From assembly GCA_019425005.1 (NCBI GenBank), contig JAHYYK010000006.1:1-53047 (forward strand): DNA of 53,047 nt, read 5' to 3'. Below the pieces are notes generated by a model that did not search any database, was not told where the DNA came from, and worked only from the letters and a program-made list of their open reading frames with translations. The stretch comes from Collinsella sp. GTDB taxonomy: Bacteria > Actinomycetota > Coriobacteriia > Coriobacteriales > Coriobacteriaceae. Made by a program: the position numbers and the translations under genes. Shown here one piece after another: positions 1 to 6,807 of this stretch; position 1 is the first letter of the stretch, and every line of letters begins with the position of its first letter.

Positions 1-93
1 GTAGCTCACCAAGCGCCGCCACATGTAGCTCCAGTTGATGGCGCGGGCGATGGAGGTGACGCGCTTGGTCTCGTCGTTACGCGCGGCAGACAT
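1..93 (-). CDS. Sensor histidine kinase, N-terminal 31 codons only
   Basis: The window edge cuts this gene. It starts at an ATG (complement of 91-93) that lies inside the last codons of the response regulator, a 17-base overlap in another frame, so the two are probably translationally coupled. The visible peptide is basic and polar, then turns aromatic (INWSYMWRRLVSY), as at the cytoplasmic edge of a first membrane helix. The call rests on position directly after an OmpR-type regulator; no kinase motif is in view. It would sense a signal at the membrane and phosphorylate the regulator. Confidence 0.65.
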   Translation of the reverse strand, partial: MSAARNDETKRVTSIARAINWSYMWRRLVSY

Positions 94-862
94 AGCCCAC
101 CCCGCGCACGGTCTGAATGATGCGGGCGCCGCCGGCGTCCTCGATCTTGGCGCGCAGGTGCGCGATGTGCACGTCGACGTTGTTGGTGTCGCCCACATAG
201 TCGTAGCCTAGCGCCTCGTGCGCAATGCGCTCACGCGTGAGCACGGTGCCGGCATGTGCCATAAGCAGGGCGAGGACATCGAACTCGCGGGCGGTCAGCA
301 CGATGGGCGAGCCGCCGACCGTGACTTCGCGGCGGTCGGGATCGAGCGCGACCGAGCCCACGGTGAGCGCGGTGGGGGAGGGCGTGGCGGAAGCCTGGGT
401 CGAGCCGCCGACCGGGGGCATCGCAGTGGCTCCGGCGCCCGCGCCGCCTGCCGCGCCCTCCCCGACCCCAACGCCGCTAACGCCCGAAGCCGCCCGTACG
501 GCCTCAGCGCGCTTCAACGCCACGCGGATCCGTGCGAACAGCTCCTCAATCGCAAATGGCTTGGTCAGGTAATCGTCGGCGCCGGCATCGAGCCCGGCCA
601 CCTTGTCCATCACGGCGTCGCGCGCGGTGACCATGATCACCGGCACATCCTTGTGCTTGCGGACACGCCGCAAGACCTCCATGCCGTTGAGCTGCGGCAA
701 CAGCACGTCGAGCAGAATCAGATCGTAGTCGCGCTCCAGCGCCAGGTCAACGGCGGTGCGGCCATCGGCGGCGTGCTCCACCTGGTAGCCCTCGTGCTCC
801 AGTTCGAGCGTCACAAAGCGGGCGATTTTCTCCTCGTCCTCTACGATAAGGATCCGTGCCAT
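77..862 (-). CDS. OmpR/PhoB-family response regulator
   Basis: A 261-residue two-component DNA-binding regulator. The receiver domain (1-118) shows the acidic pocket VEDEE near residue 8, the phosphoacceptor Asp52 in LILLDVLLP and the conserved Lys101 in LTKPF. A winged-helix trans_reg_C domain fills about 165-261 and ends in the typical VRGVGYVCRA. Between them lies an unusually long linker of about 45 residues, rich in Gly, Ala, Pro and Ser; most family members have 5-15 residues here. It follows the DUF4342 gene by 18 bases and overlaps the kinase gene, giving a three-gene minus-strand operon. The target genes cannot be read from this window. Confidence 0.95.
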   Translation of the reverse strand: MARILIVEDEEKIARFVTLELEHEGYQVEHAADGRTAVDLALERDYDLILLDVLLPQLNGMEVLRRVRKHKDVPVIMVTARDAVMDKVAGLDAGADDYLTKPFAIEELFARIRVALKRAEAVRAASGVSGVGVGEGAAGGAGAGATAMPPVGGSTQASATPSPTALTVGSVALDPDRREVTVGGSPIVLTAREFDVLALLMAHAGTVLTRERIAHEALGYDYVGDTNNVDVHIAHLRAKIEDAGGARIIQTVRGVGYVCRA

Positions 863-880
863 GCGTGCCCCCGTCTGCGA

Positions 881-1423
881 TTACTTGTCGTCGTTCAGAT
901 TTTGCTTGATGCCGTCCGCGGCATCGGCGGCGTGATCCATCAGGTTGTTGATGCTGCCGGGCACGTCGCCGTCGCTGTCGATACGGTAGCGCATGCCAAA
1001 GAACAGACCAATCAGCATCAGCCATATCGTGGCGCCCCAGGCAAACAGGGCGACGATGGGAATCAGGATGGGGATGTTGAGGATGATCGCATCGCGGCGC
1101 GTGGCGATAAACTTGGTGTCCAGGCTCAGGCGGAAGAGCTTTTTGAGGTACTCCCACACGCCGTCCATCTTCTTGGAGAAGTCGGTCTTTTCGCTCGACT
1201 TTTCGTAGGCAGCCTGCGCGGCGACCATCTCGGCCGAGGGCTCGTCGGCCGGCGCGGACTCGGTGGCGGCGTGCGCCGACGTGGTCTGGGTCTTGCCCTG
1301 CGACTCGAGCCAAATGATGGCGTCCAGAACGTTGCCGTCGGCGGCGTCGAGCGCGGCCTTGGCATCGGTATAGCTCACGTTGCGCTTGGTGCGGATGGTT
1401 TCAACTTTTTCGAGGTCGTCCAT
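881..1423 (-). CDS. DUF4342 family protein with UBA-like N-terminus and membrane segments
   Basis: 180 residues. Residues 1-50 resemble the UBA/TS-N-like helical domain of DUF4342 proteins (VETIRTKRNVSYTDAKAALD, then DAIIWLES). An Ala/Glu-rich linker follows (50-85), then about 111-145 contains one or two hydrophobic helices (IILNIPILIPIVALFAWGA and IWLMLIGLFFGM). The tail is hydrophilic. It is the first gene of an operon with a two-component system, so it may take part in envelope signalling; that is inference. The start is ATG with upstream AAAGGA on the minus strand. Similar proteins occur widely in Actinobacteria and Firmicutes without a defined function. Confidence 0.8.
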   Translation of the reverse strand: MDDLEKVETIRTKRNVSYTDAKAALDAADGNVLDAIIWLESQGKTQTTSAHAATESAPADEPSAEMVAAQAAYEKSSEKTDFSKKMDGVWEYLKKLFRLSLDTKFIATRRDAIILNIPILIPIVALFAWGATIWLMLIGLFFGMRYRIDSDGDVPGSINNLMDHAADAADGIKQNLNDDK

Positions 1424-1800
1424 GACCTGTCCTTTCGTTCGATGGGCGCGACGCCGGGCTATCTGCCCGGGCGCGAGCGTTGCGTTCGGCGGCCTGCGTC
1501 GCGCGGCGCCGCCCCGCCCTTGGTCGAACTCTATAGTGCAGGTTATAGATTAAGCGATTCTTGAGCCAAGATTAATGTTGGATGAGTTTTTGGGTGGTGT
1601 GGGCACAGGCAGCCTTTGAGGCAAGCGCAGGCCGAGCGGCTCGACCCCAGGGGTAAATTTGTGTCCGCACGGCGAGATATACTTTTAACCATGTTGAGGG
1701 GCGTGACAGGACAAGGTTGCCCGGCGCCCGCAAAATCAGAGGGGCCGCCGCGCCGCATGGCTCAAACGAGCGGGACTCCGACGCAAACAGGAGGTCATAC
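1424..1800. other. Divergent intergenic region
   Basis: This 377-base gap separates the minus-strand DUF4342 operon from the plus-strand phosphoesterase. No convincing gene is present. A TATACT box at 1678-1683 could be the -10 of the phosphoesterase promoter, which would leave a leader of about 110 bases. AT-rich sequence around 1530-1580 (for example CTATAG near 1530) may hold the minus-strand promoter. Neither has a clear -35. Confidence 0.4.
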
Positions 1801-2562
1801 GTGCATATCTACGCCATGAGTGACATTCACGGATGCTTGGACGCCTTTAAAACGTCGCTTTCCACCATCGACCTCGACGCCGAGGACTCCAAGCTGGTTT
1901 TGCTTGGCGACTACTGCGACCGAGGCCCCGATTCACTCGGGGTCTTCGAGCTCGTCATGGACCTGCAAAAGCGGTACGGCGATCGCGTCGTGGCGCTGCG
2001 CGGCAACCACGAGGAGATGTTCCTCGAGTACATTGACGAGGTGAAGGACCCCAATTTCACGCAGGCATGGATACTTGCCGACAGCAATCTGGCAACGGCC
2101 AAGAGCTTCCTGGATGCCGAGGCATTCAAGCACGTTAAGCACCTTTTGAGGCTCAGGAAGTTCGAGGAGGCCTACGCCTATACGGTTGAGCGTATGAAGG
2201 TCGAGCACGCGGACATCATCGCGTGGGTCCGCAAGCTCCCTTACTTTTACGAGAGCCCCTTCGGCCAGGTCTTTGTGCATGCCGGCATTGACGAGGGTGC
2301 CGGGGAGTACTGGAAGCTCGGCACATCTGACGAGTCGTTTACTATGACGCTGCCCGATTACGTGGGGCGTAAGTTTTACCTAGATGTTATCGCCGGGCAC
2401 ATCAACACCGAGGCGATCTCGGGCATCACGGGCTACCGCGGTATCTGGCACGACGGCGCCAGCCACTACTACATTGACGGGAACGTGATGGAACACGGCG
2501 AGGTCGCCGTGCTGAGCTACGACTCGGAGACGGGGAAGTATGGCGGCCCCGGGTTGGAGTAG
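1801..2562 (+). CDS. Metallophosphoesterase (PrpE/ApaH/PPP-like)
   Basis: 253 residues from a GTG start at 1801, chosen because AGGAGG lies at 1789-1794 and because the reading DIHG falls at residue 8 as in the family; an upstream in-frame ATG at 1717 lacks a ribosome site. Calcineurin-like metal-binding motifs are in order: DIHG (8-11), GDYCDRG (36-42), GNHE (68-71), FVHAG near 160 and AGHIN near 200. Such enzymes hydrolyse phosphomonoesters, phosphoproteins or Ap4A with two metal ions. The last ~48 residues are repeated, diverged, at 4238-4383 beyond an AT-rich insertion. A hairpin at 2644-2667 may end the transcript. Confidence 0.88.
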   Translation: MHIYAMSDIHGCLDAFKTSLSTIDLDAEDSKLVLLGDYCDRGPDSLGVFELVMDLQKRYGDRVVALRGNHEEMFLEYIDEVKDPNFTQAWILADSNLATAKSFLDAEAFKHVKHLLRLRKFEEAYAYTVERMKVEHADIIAWVRKLPYFYESPFGQVFVHAGIDEGAGEYWKLGTSDESFTMTLPDYVGRKFYLDVIAGHINTEAISGITGYRGIWHDGASHYYIDGNVMEHGEVAVLSYDSETGKYGGPGLE

Positions 2563-2643
2563 GCTGGCGGGCGATTGGCTCGCGGATTGTCTGCGTGGGC
2601 TCGATTCGGGGCTTGGGCTGCGCCTTTGACGTTAACGGGATGT

Positions 2644-2667
2644 GGAAGCACCGAGAGGGGTGCTTCC
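2644..2667 (+). terminator. Stem-loop after the phosphoesterase gene
   Basis: A 9-bp perfect stem (2644-2652 with 2659-2667) around a short loop. There is no T-run after it, so termination is uncertain. Confidence 0.4.
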
Positions 2668-2714
2668 GCGGAAACGATCGTCGGGGCTTCTTTTACCCAG
2701 TGACATAAGGCTTT

Positions 2715-2812
2715 TATTTGGCTAGCTTTTTCGTCGACTCGACCATCGCGTCCTTTATCCAGGTCATCGAGACATCGGAGGTGTAGTCTCTGCCCTTAAT
2801 GACGTTTAGTGA
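2715..2812 (-). pseudogene. Remnant of the 3' end of a paralogue of the 4440-5267 gene
   Basis: On the minus strand a frame ending in TAA (2715-2717) reads IKGRDYTSDVSMTWIKDAM followed by a lysine-rich end. This resembles the C-terminus of the intact gene at 4440-5267 (DKGPYFAVPMMDWIENAL): G, Y, V, M, WI and A coincide with one gap. There is no start codon; the frame stays open to about 2900 but the upstream part looks non-coding. It sits downstream of and convergent to a phosphoesterase gene, exactly as the intact gene does relative to the phosphoesterase fragment. The similarity is short and judged by eye. Confidence 0.35.
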
Positions 2813-2946
2813 GAGGCTGCTTTGCAAGCTGAAGGTTGCAAGCTGCAAACTGAAGAAAGGCTTTAGTTTAGATGAAATTAAAAAAAGAACTACGCTAACT
2901 TATAATTATGGAACTGTGAGAGGCATCTGAAAAAGGTGGCTATAAG

Positions 2947-3123
2947 ATGGATGACAAGCGTATTTTAATCATTAACGGCAAGACCGAGGACCAGATAATC
3001 GAGCAAATTATCGGTCTGGTGAATGATGATGATGAGCTAGGAGACATTCTAAAATCATATGAGGAGTCTCCTGGACTTAACGAATTAATAGAGAACATGT
3101 CTGCCTTCTTCACCGTTCAATAG
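2947..3123 (+). CDS. Small acidic hypothetical protein, first gene of an AT-rich cassette
   Basis: 58 residues, not recognised. The ATG at 2947 follows AAAGGTGG (about 2932-2939). The product is Asp/Glu-rich and predicted helical (TEDQIIEQIIGLVNDDDELG) with no membrane segment or Cys. Base composition drops sharply from about 2850, and the codons end in A/T, unlike the GC-rich neighbours, which suggests recent transfer. It is 12 bases upstream of the next small frame and reads in the same direction as three further small genes, so it probably belongs to one transcript with them. Confidence 0.6.
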   Translation: MDDKRILIINGKTEDQIIEQIIGLVNDDDELGDILKSYEESPGLNELIENMSAFFTVQ

Positions 3124-3135
3124 AAAATTGCTTTT

Positions 3136-3246
3136 ATGCGTAGGCCAGGGATAAAGCTGGTGCCAGCTTGGGGCAAGAACGATGAAATTGTTTTCCCGCA
3201 CAATGTCAAAGGCGTTGATCATAAATTGAAGGTGCAAATCAAATGA
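3136..3246 (+). CDS. Very small hypothetical frame, possibly the tail of a broken larger gene
   Basis: 36 residues from an ATG at 3136. Its stop overlaps the next gene's start (ATGA at 3243-3246), the usual geometry of translational coupling. The peptide contains VPAWGKNDEIVFPHNVKGVD, with mixed hydrophobic and basic character. It could be a short independent gene or the C-terminal end of a longer protein (for example a toxin domain preceding its immunity gene) that has lost its 5' part. No ribosome site is obvious, which favours a remnant or coupling to the 58-residue gene. Confidence 0.4.
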   Translation: MRRPGIKLVPAWGKNDEIVFPHNVKGVDHKLKVQIK

Positions 3247-3653
3247 AGATTAAAGAATTTGGTTCTCATATTATTGATATGTATGCTGGTGGTTTTGATG
3301 AGGATGTACTGAATACAGAATTTTCAAAATCTGGTTTTGAAGAGTTTCATAAAAATCACGGTAATAAGTATTTATTGATCAGTTTAATTGATAGTACCGA
3401 TGATGACCAAATTATTACATGGTTTGATATGTCTGGTACGTTTCCAGATGATGATAATGAGGGTTTAATGACATGGTATACCCCTACTGGAGCTTATGCT
3501 ATTGGACCTGCAAAGAAGAGGGATATCTCTGCTGAGCGTACTATCGAGGTTACAATTTGGGTTACTCACATATTTGATTATATAAATTTCTTTGAAAATA
3601 ATGTTGACGTAAAACCGTTGTACAAGAGGGACGTATTGTATGAAGAGGATTAA
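3243..3653 (+). CDS. Hypothetical acidic protein, immunity-protein-like
   Basis: 136 residues, not recognised. It is soluble, Asp/Glu-rich and aromatic, with repeated acidic turns (STDDDQIITWFDMSG, FPDDDNEG) and no signal peptide, membrane helix or catalytic signature. Size, charge, low GC and position just after a truncated-looking frame resemble immunity genes of polymorphic toxin loci, but that is inference only. The start overlaps the upstream stop by four bases and its 3' end overlaps the next gene by 14 bases, so all are probably co-translated. Confidence 0.75.
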   Translation: MKIKEFGSHIIDMYAGGFDEDVLNTEFSKSGFEEFHKNHGNKYLLISLIDSTDDDQIITWFDMSGTFPDDDNEGLMTWYTPTGAYAIGPAKKRDISAERTIEVTIWVTHIFDYINFFENNVDVKPLYKRDVLYEED

Positions 3654-3846
3654 TATCGCAATCGATGACAGGACTGGAAAGTATTTCGTTCCTGACGATT
3701 CACCAAATGATGATTATTACTATGATGAAGATGAGCAGTTCATTTCAAATCGTAAAGCTTTTAAAACTGTAGATAGTTTCATTTATTATGCTAAATCTGT
3801 AAAGAAATATCTTGCAGAAAATGGTGTGCCGGAAAGAATTTATTAA
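3640..3846 (+). CDS. Small hypothetical protein, last gene of the AT-rich cassette
   Basis: 68 residues. The ATG at 3640 lies inside the end of the preceding gene. The N-terminal half is strongly acidic with tyrosines (SPNDDYYYDEDEQF). The C-terminal half is basic and amphipathic (YYAKSVKKYLAENG). No family recognised. Such charge-split small proteins can be antitoxin or immunity partners, though nothing here proves it. Downstream the base composition returns to GC-rich at about 3900. Confidence 0.65.
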   Translation: MKRINIAIDDRTGKYFVPDDSPNDDYYYDEDEQFISNRKAFKTVDSFIYYAKSVKKYLAENGVPERIY

Positions 3847-3908
3847 CTGGTTCGTTTGATTACTAGCTATATCGGCACTGCGATTCACAATACGGCATTG
3901 CCAAAGAA

Positions 3909-4193
3909 CGCCTTCCTCGGAAGGCGCGGCTACGCACGGGCCAACGAGCGCGAGTGCGTTACCGGTCCCGCGTGTGCGAGGAATAGGAGTTGAACGATAT
4001 GATTGCGTCGCAGCGCGGGGATGATTTCACGCGCTGCGACGCAATCTCAGTTGTGCGTTTGCGGCAAACTGCCAATCAGCATATTTGTGAATATAACCGC
4101 AGTACACCCCGATCTTCGAAGCGGGACACGACGACAGCCTTTCATACTCATCGAGCCTGTTGGGCGCAGCTTCGTGTGCTCAACAGGCTCGAT
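3909..4193. repeat. Cluster of three hairpins between the cassette and a gene fragment
   Basis: Three stem-loops follow one another: 3909-3916 with 3919-3926 (8 bp, 2-base loop), 4002-4017 with 4030-4045 (16 bp, perfect, 12-base loop) and 4150-4162 with 4181-4193 (13 bp, perfect, 18-base loop). No gene is convincing here, although a GC-rich frame from about 3870 to 3990 lacks stops and could be degenerate coding sequence. The hairpins lie just outside the AT-rich cassette and may be recombination-site or insertion scars. Confidence 0.6.
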
Positions 4194-4237
4194 CTTTCTC
4201 TCGACTAGCGAATCGACGTCAATGGTCGTGACTTTGT

Positions 4238-4383
4238 TCTCGGGCATCGCAGGCTACCGCAGCGTTTGGCATGACGGAACCAGCCATTTTTACATCGACG
4301 GGAACGTAGTTCAGCACGGCGAGGTTGCCGCGCTGAACTACGACTCGGAAACAGGAAAGTACGGCGGCCCTGGGCTGAAGTAG
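4238..4383 (+). pseudogene. 3' fragment of a second metallophosphoesterase gene
   Basis: The frame ending at the TAG of 4381-4383 encodes about 48 residues matching the C-terminus of the phosphoesterase at 1801-2562, including HDG, YIDGNV, HGEVA and YDSETGKYGGPGL. By eye about four of five bases are identical, so the copies are related but not recent. The metal-binding N-terminal two thirds are missing, and similarity stops abruptly just before 4238. It directly precedes the convergent gene at 4440-5267. Confidence 0.75.
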
Positions 4384-4439
4384 GGCTGCAAGCTCTGAGA
4401 TGCCGGAGCCTGCAGCCGCCGGCGTAGCGAAACGATGAC

Positions 4440-5267
4440 TTAGTGGAGGCTTGCGCTTGCTATCTTGCCGGTCAGCGCATTCTCTATCCAATCCATCATG
4501 GGGACGGCAAAGTACGGACCTTTGTCTTTGATGGGCTCGAAGGACTTTTTGTCTCGACTAACCGTACCGACTTGTAATATGCGGGGAGTCTCTTTACGGC
4601 TTTTCTTCCATTCTAGGCGTAGGTGTCTTTTTGCAAAATTTTCTTTGTCGCATTTGTCACATTTGTCGCATTTGTTGAGGTGCGGGCAAAGGCAATGGTA
4701 CTCGTGCTGATAGTTTCTTAAGGCGTGAGCGATATCGAGGTACGCGAGCAAGGAGATGAGGACGTGCCACTGCTGATCTAAAACTTCTTCACCATTCACT
4801 TCGGTAAAGGGGTCAAAGGCATCGACTTCTGCAACCGCGTCTTTGTCGAAGTGAAAGTGGTAATGATGCCGATCGTCGGTGTGGCACTTGAGCACAAGGT
4901 AGAAAGCAGCATCGTCTTTTAATGCCGTTATGTCGCTATCTTTGCACCACTCAGTCCATCTGCCTTCTTCCAGAGCAGATTTCATTTCTTTAAGCTTATC
5001 CTCATTAAGCTCATTTAGTTTGCGTACGGTGTTAGCTAGCTTATAGGTTGGGCCGCTATTGCATTTCTTCCTATATTCTGGCTTTTTATAGTAGCTTTCT
5101 AAAATTTCGCAAGGATTGCAAGGCTTGTTGCACCACTCAATAAAGTTCTTGACATCTATTGGATCGGTGTGAGACTCTTCGGTCGGGGATGCACTTTGGG
5201 AAATGGTGCCGATTTGCTCGAAAAAAGCCCCGATATTGTCAAGGTCAGCTAACTTGATTTCTTCCAT
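4440..5267 (-). CDS. Unknown Cys/His-rich protein with a CDK tandem repeat
   Basis: 275 residues, not recognised. Features: an acidic N-terminus, CNKPCNPC near 50, a His-rich stretch DDRHHYHFHFDKD near 135, a hydrophobic segment (VLISLLAYLDIAHAL) near 170, then CLCPHLNKCDKCDKCDKENF near 195, a basic region and a C-terminus ending in MDWIENALTGK. Clustered Cys and His suggest zinc binding. The CDK repeat comes from three copies of a 9-base unit at 4650-4677. The start has AAAGGGA upstream. GC content is lower than the surroundings, so it is probably acquired. It is convergent with a phosphoesterase fragment, and a remnant of a similar 3' end lies at 2715-2812. Confidence 0.8.
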   Translation of the reverse strand: MEEIKLADLDNIGAFFEQIGTISQSASPTEESHTDPIDVKNFIEWCNKPCNPCEILESYYKKPEYRKKCNSGPTYKLANTVRKLNELNEDKLKEMKSALEEGRWTEWCKDSDITALKDDAAFYLVLKCHTDDRHHYHFHFDKDAVAEVDAFDPFTEVNGEEVLDQQWHVLISLLAYLDIAHALRNYQHEYHCLCPHLNKCDKCDKCDKENFAKRHLRLEWKKSRKETPRILQVGTVSRDKKSFEPIKDKGPYFAVPMMDWIENALTGKIASASLH

Positions 5268-5395
5268 GTCTGGGTCCCTTTCTCATCAAGAAACATGCCT
5301 CATTATAGGCTCATTTGGCGACGGTCATTAGAGGACGTCAACGCTGGCGTAGTCTCAAAGAAGGAGAAAAGCAAGCCCTCGGGACGGCTAAAAAG

Positions 5396-5579
5396 CGAGG
5401 TGTAATACATTTCCCGAAAAGTGAACGAGTGAAATCGGACCCCCGAAGCATCGACACTTTGAGGGCACCGTTTACTGCGGTTTCGATGCTGAAATCCTGC
5501 GATTTTGCCGCCGAAAAATGCGGATGCTTCAGGGGTTCAAAAACAGCCGTTCACTTCTCGGGAAAAGTATTAGACCTCG
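5396..5579. repeat. 184-bp inverted-repeat element
   Basis: The outer arms 5396-5427 and 5548-5579 are 32 bases each and match as an inverted repeat with three mismatches. Pairing continues inward imperfectly (around 5440-5455 and 5525-5540). The element lies between divergent transcription units and contains no supported gene. It resembles a non-autonomous palindromic element or a large RNA hairpin. The gap 5268-5739 holds nothing else I can support. Confidence 0.75.
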
Positions 5580-5739
5580 ATAGCGGGGGATGGGGTGCCG
5601 GTGCAAAACGGCGTCAAGGGTTGGTCGAGCAGGCGGTTTCTCCATTGATGTCCGCACGACATGTGACACTTACCCTGCCGCTTCGTTCTGCCGCGGCGGT
5701 ATGTGTCTGAACAACGACCCTCTAAGGAGCTCGATAGTA

Positions 5740-5979
5740 ATGAGCGACAACACCAAGCATCTCGCAAAGAAGTGCGTCAAGGACGCGGGGCCGTGCCTCG
5801 CGCTGTGCCTTGCCGGCGCAGCGGTCGCGCTGCTGGCTGTTCTGGGGCCATTCGACGTGCTCCGAAGTGCCGTCTCTCTGCACGTTTGCATGGCCCTTGC
5901 CGGCGCCATGATGACTGGCGGCGTGCTCGATCTGGTTTTTTGGGTGCTCGACCCGTTTGGATGGAAGAACGAGGGGTAA
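5740..5979 (+). CDS. Small two-helix membrane protein
   Basis: 79 residues from the ATG at 5740, which has TAAGGAG about ten bases upstream; a longer in-frame extension to 5590 lacks a ribosome site and overlaps the repeat. A basic Cys-containing N-terminus (KHLAKKCVKDAGPCLALCLA) is followed by two hydrophobic helices, about 18-38 and 46-68, and a short charged end (FGWKNEG). It is probably an inner-membrane protein of unknown role. It precedes the phosphoesterase at 6065 by 85 bases on the same strand. Confidence 0.65.
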   Translation: MSDNTKHLAKKCVKDAGPCLALCLAGAAVALLAVLGPFDVLRSAVSLHVCMALAGAMMTGGVLDLVFWVLDPFGWKNEG

Positions 5980-6064
5980 GCCCTAAGGGATGGAAGGGCT
6001 GGAACGGTTGGCTTAGTGATCGTGCAGAATGCGGGCTAGCGACTTACAGGGAAGTGGTGATTCG

Positions 6065-6790
6065 ATGACGGTCTATGTGACAGGCGATATTCACGGCGGT
6101 CTCGACATGCAAAAGCTGCGCGACTGGGAGCTTGGGGATAGTCTGACGAGCAACGACTATCTCATCATCGCGGGCGACTTTGGCTTTCCGTGGGATTTCT
6201 CTGCCGAGGAATGCGCCGACATCGCTTGGCTGGAGTCGCGCCCCTATACCGTGCTGTTCGTCGACGGCAACCACGAGCGTTTCGATCACTGGGCGGAGCG
6301 ACCCATGGAGTTGTGGCACGGTGGGGTGACGGAGCGTCTGTCGGATACTTCTCCCATACGGCGCCTGACGCGCGGCGAGGTTTTTGAGCTCGATGGCTCA
6401 ACGGTCTTTACCATGGGCGGCGCAACGAGCGTGGACAAGGAATACCGCATTCCCTATTCCAGCTGGTGGCCGCAGGAGCTACCGGACGAGCGCAACTTTG
6501 AGGAGGCGCGGACAAAGCTCGACAGCGCGGGCTGGAAGGTCGACTACGTAATTACCCATACCTGCTCTACGCGCATGCTTTCGCCCACGCTCTATCCGGC
6601 GCCCGGCTGGGATTGCCCCGGCGTTGATCGACTCACGGCATTTTTCGATGAGCTGGAAGAACGCTTGGACTACAAGCGCTGGTACTACGGCCATTTTCAT
6701 CGCGACGCCAACCCGGCCGAGCGTCACACCGTGCTCTACGACTGCATCGTTCGCCTGGGCGACGAGCTCCAGCCTTGGGATGTTGCGTAG
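6065..6790 (+). CDS. Metallophosphoesterase
   Basis: 241 residues. The ATG at 6065 is preceded by AGGGAAG and gives an N-terminus that goes straight into VTGDIHG (residues 6-11). Calcineurin-like motifs follow: IIAGDFGFPW (about 36-45), FVDGNHERFD (about 64-73), ITHT (about 162) and YGHFH (about 205). These bind two metals for phosphoester hydrolysis. It is only distantly like the phosphoesterase at 1801. The substrate cannot be told from sequence. It converges on gluQRS, with 17 bases between the two stops. Confidence 0.88.
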   Translation: MTVYVTGDIHGGLDMQKLRDWELGDSLTSNDYLIIAGDFGFPWDFSAEECADIAWLESRPYTVLFVDGNHERFDHWAERPMELWHGGVTERLSDTSPIRRLTRGEVFELDGSTVFTMGGATSVDKEYRIPYSSWWPQELPDERNFEEARTKLDSAGWKVDYVITHTCSTRMLSPTLYPAPGWDCPGVDRLTAFFDELEERLDYKRWYYGHFHRDANPAERHTVLYDCIVRLGDELQPWDVA

Positions 6791-6807
6791 GGGCGGGGCG
6801 TATTTGG

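Noticed and set aside
218..1564. Long plus-strand frame of 448 codons
   Set aside because: It lies antisense to the response regulator and DUF4342 genes, whose domains are clear. Its product is Arg/Gly/Ala-rich and looks like a GC-bias shadow.
4647..4677. Short CRISPR-like repeat
   Set aside because: The 9-base units are contiguous and in frame within a gene; there are no spacers.
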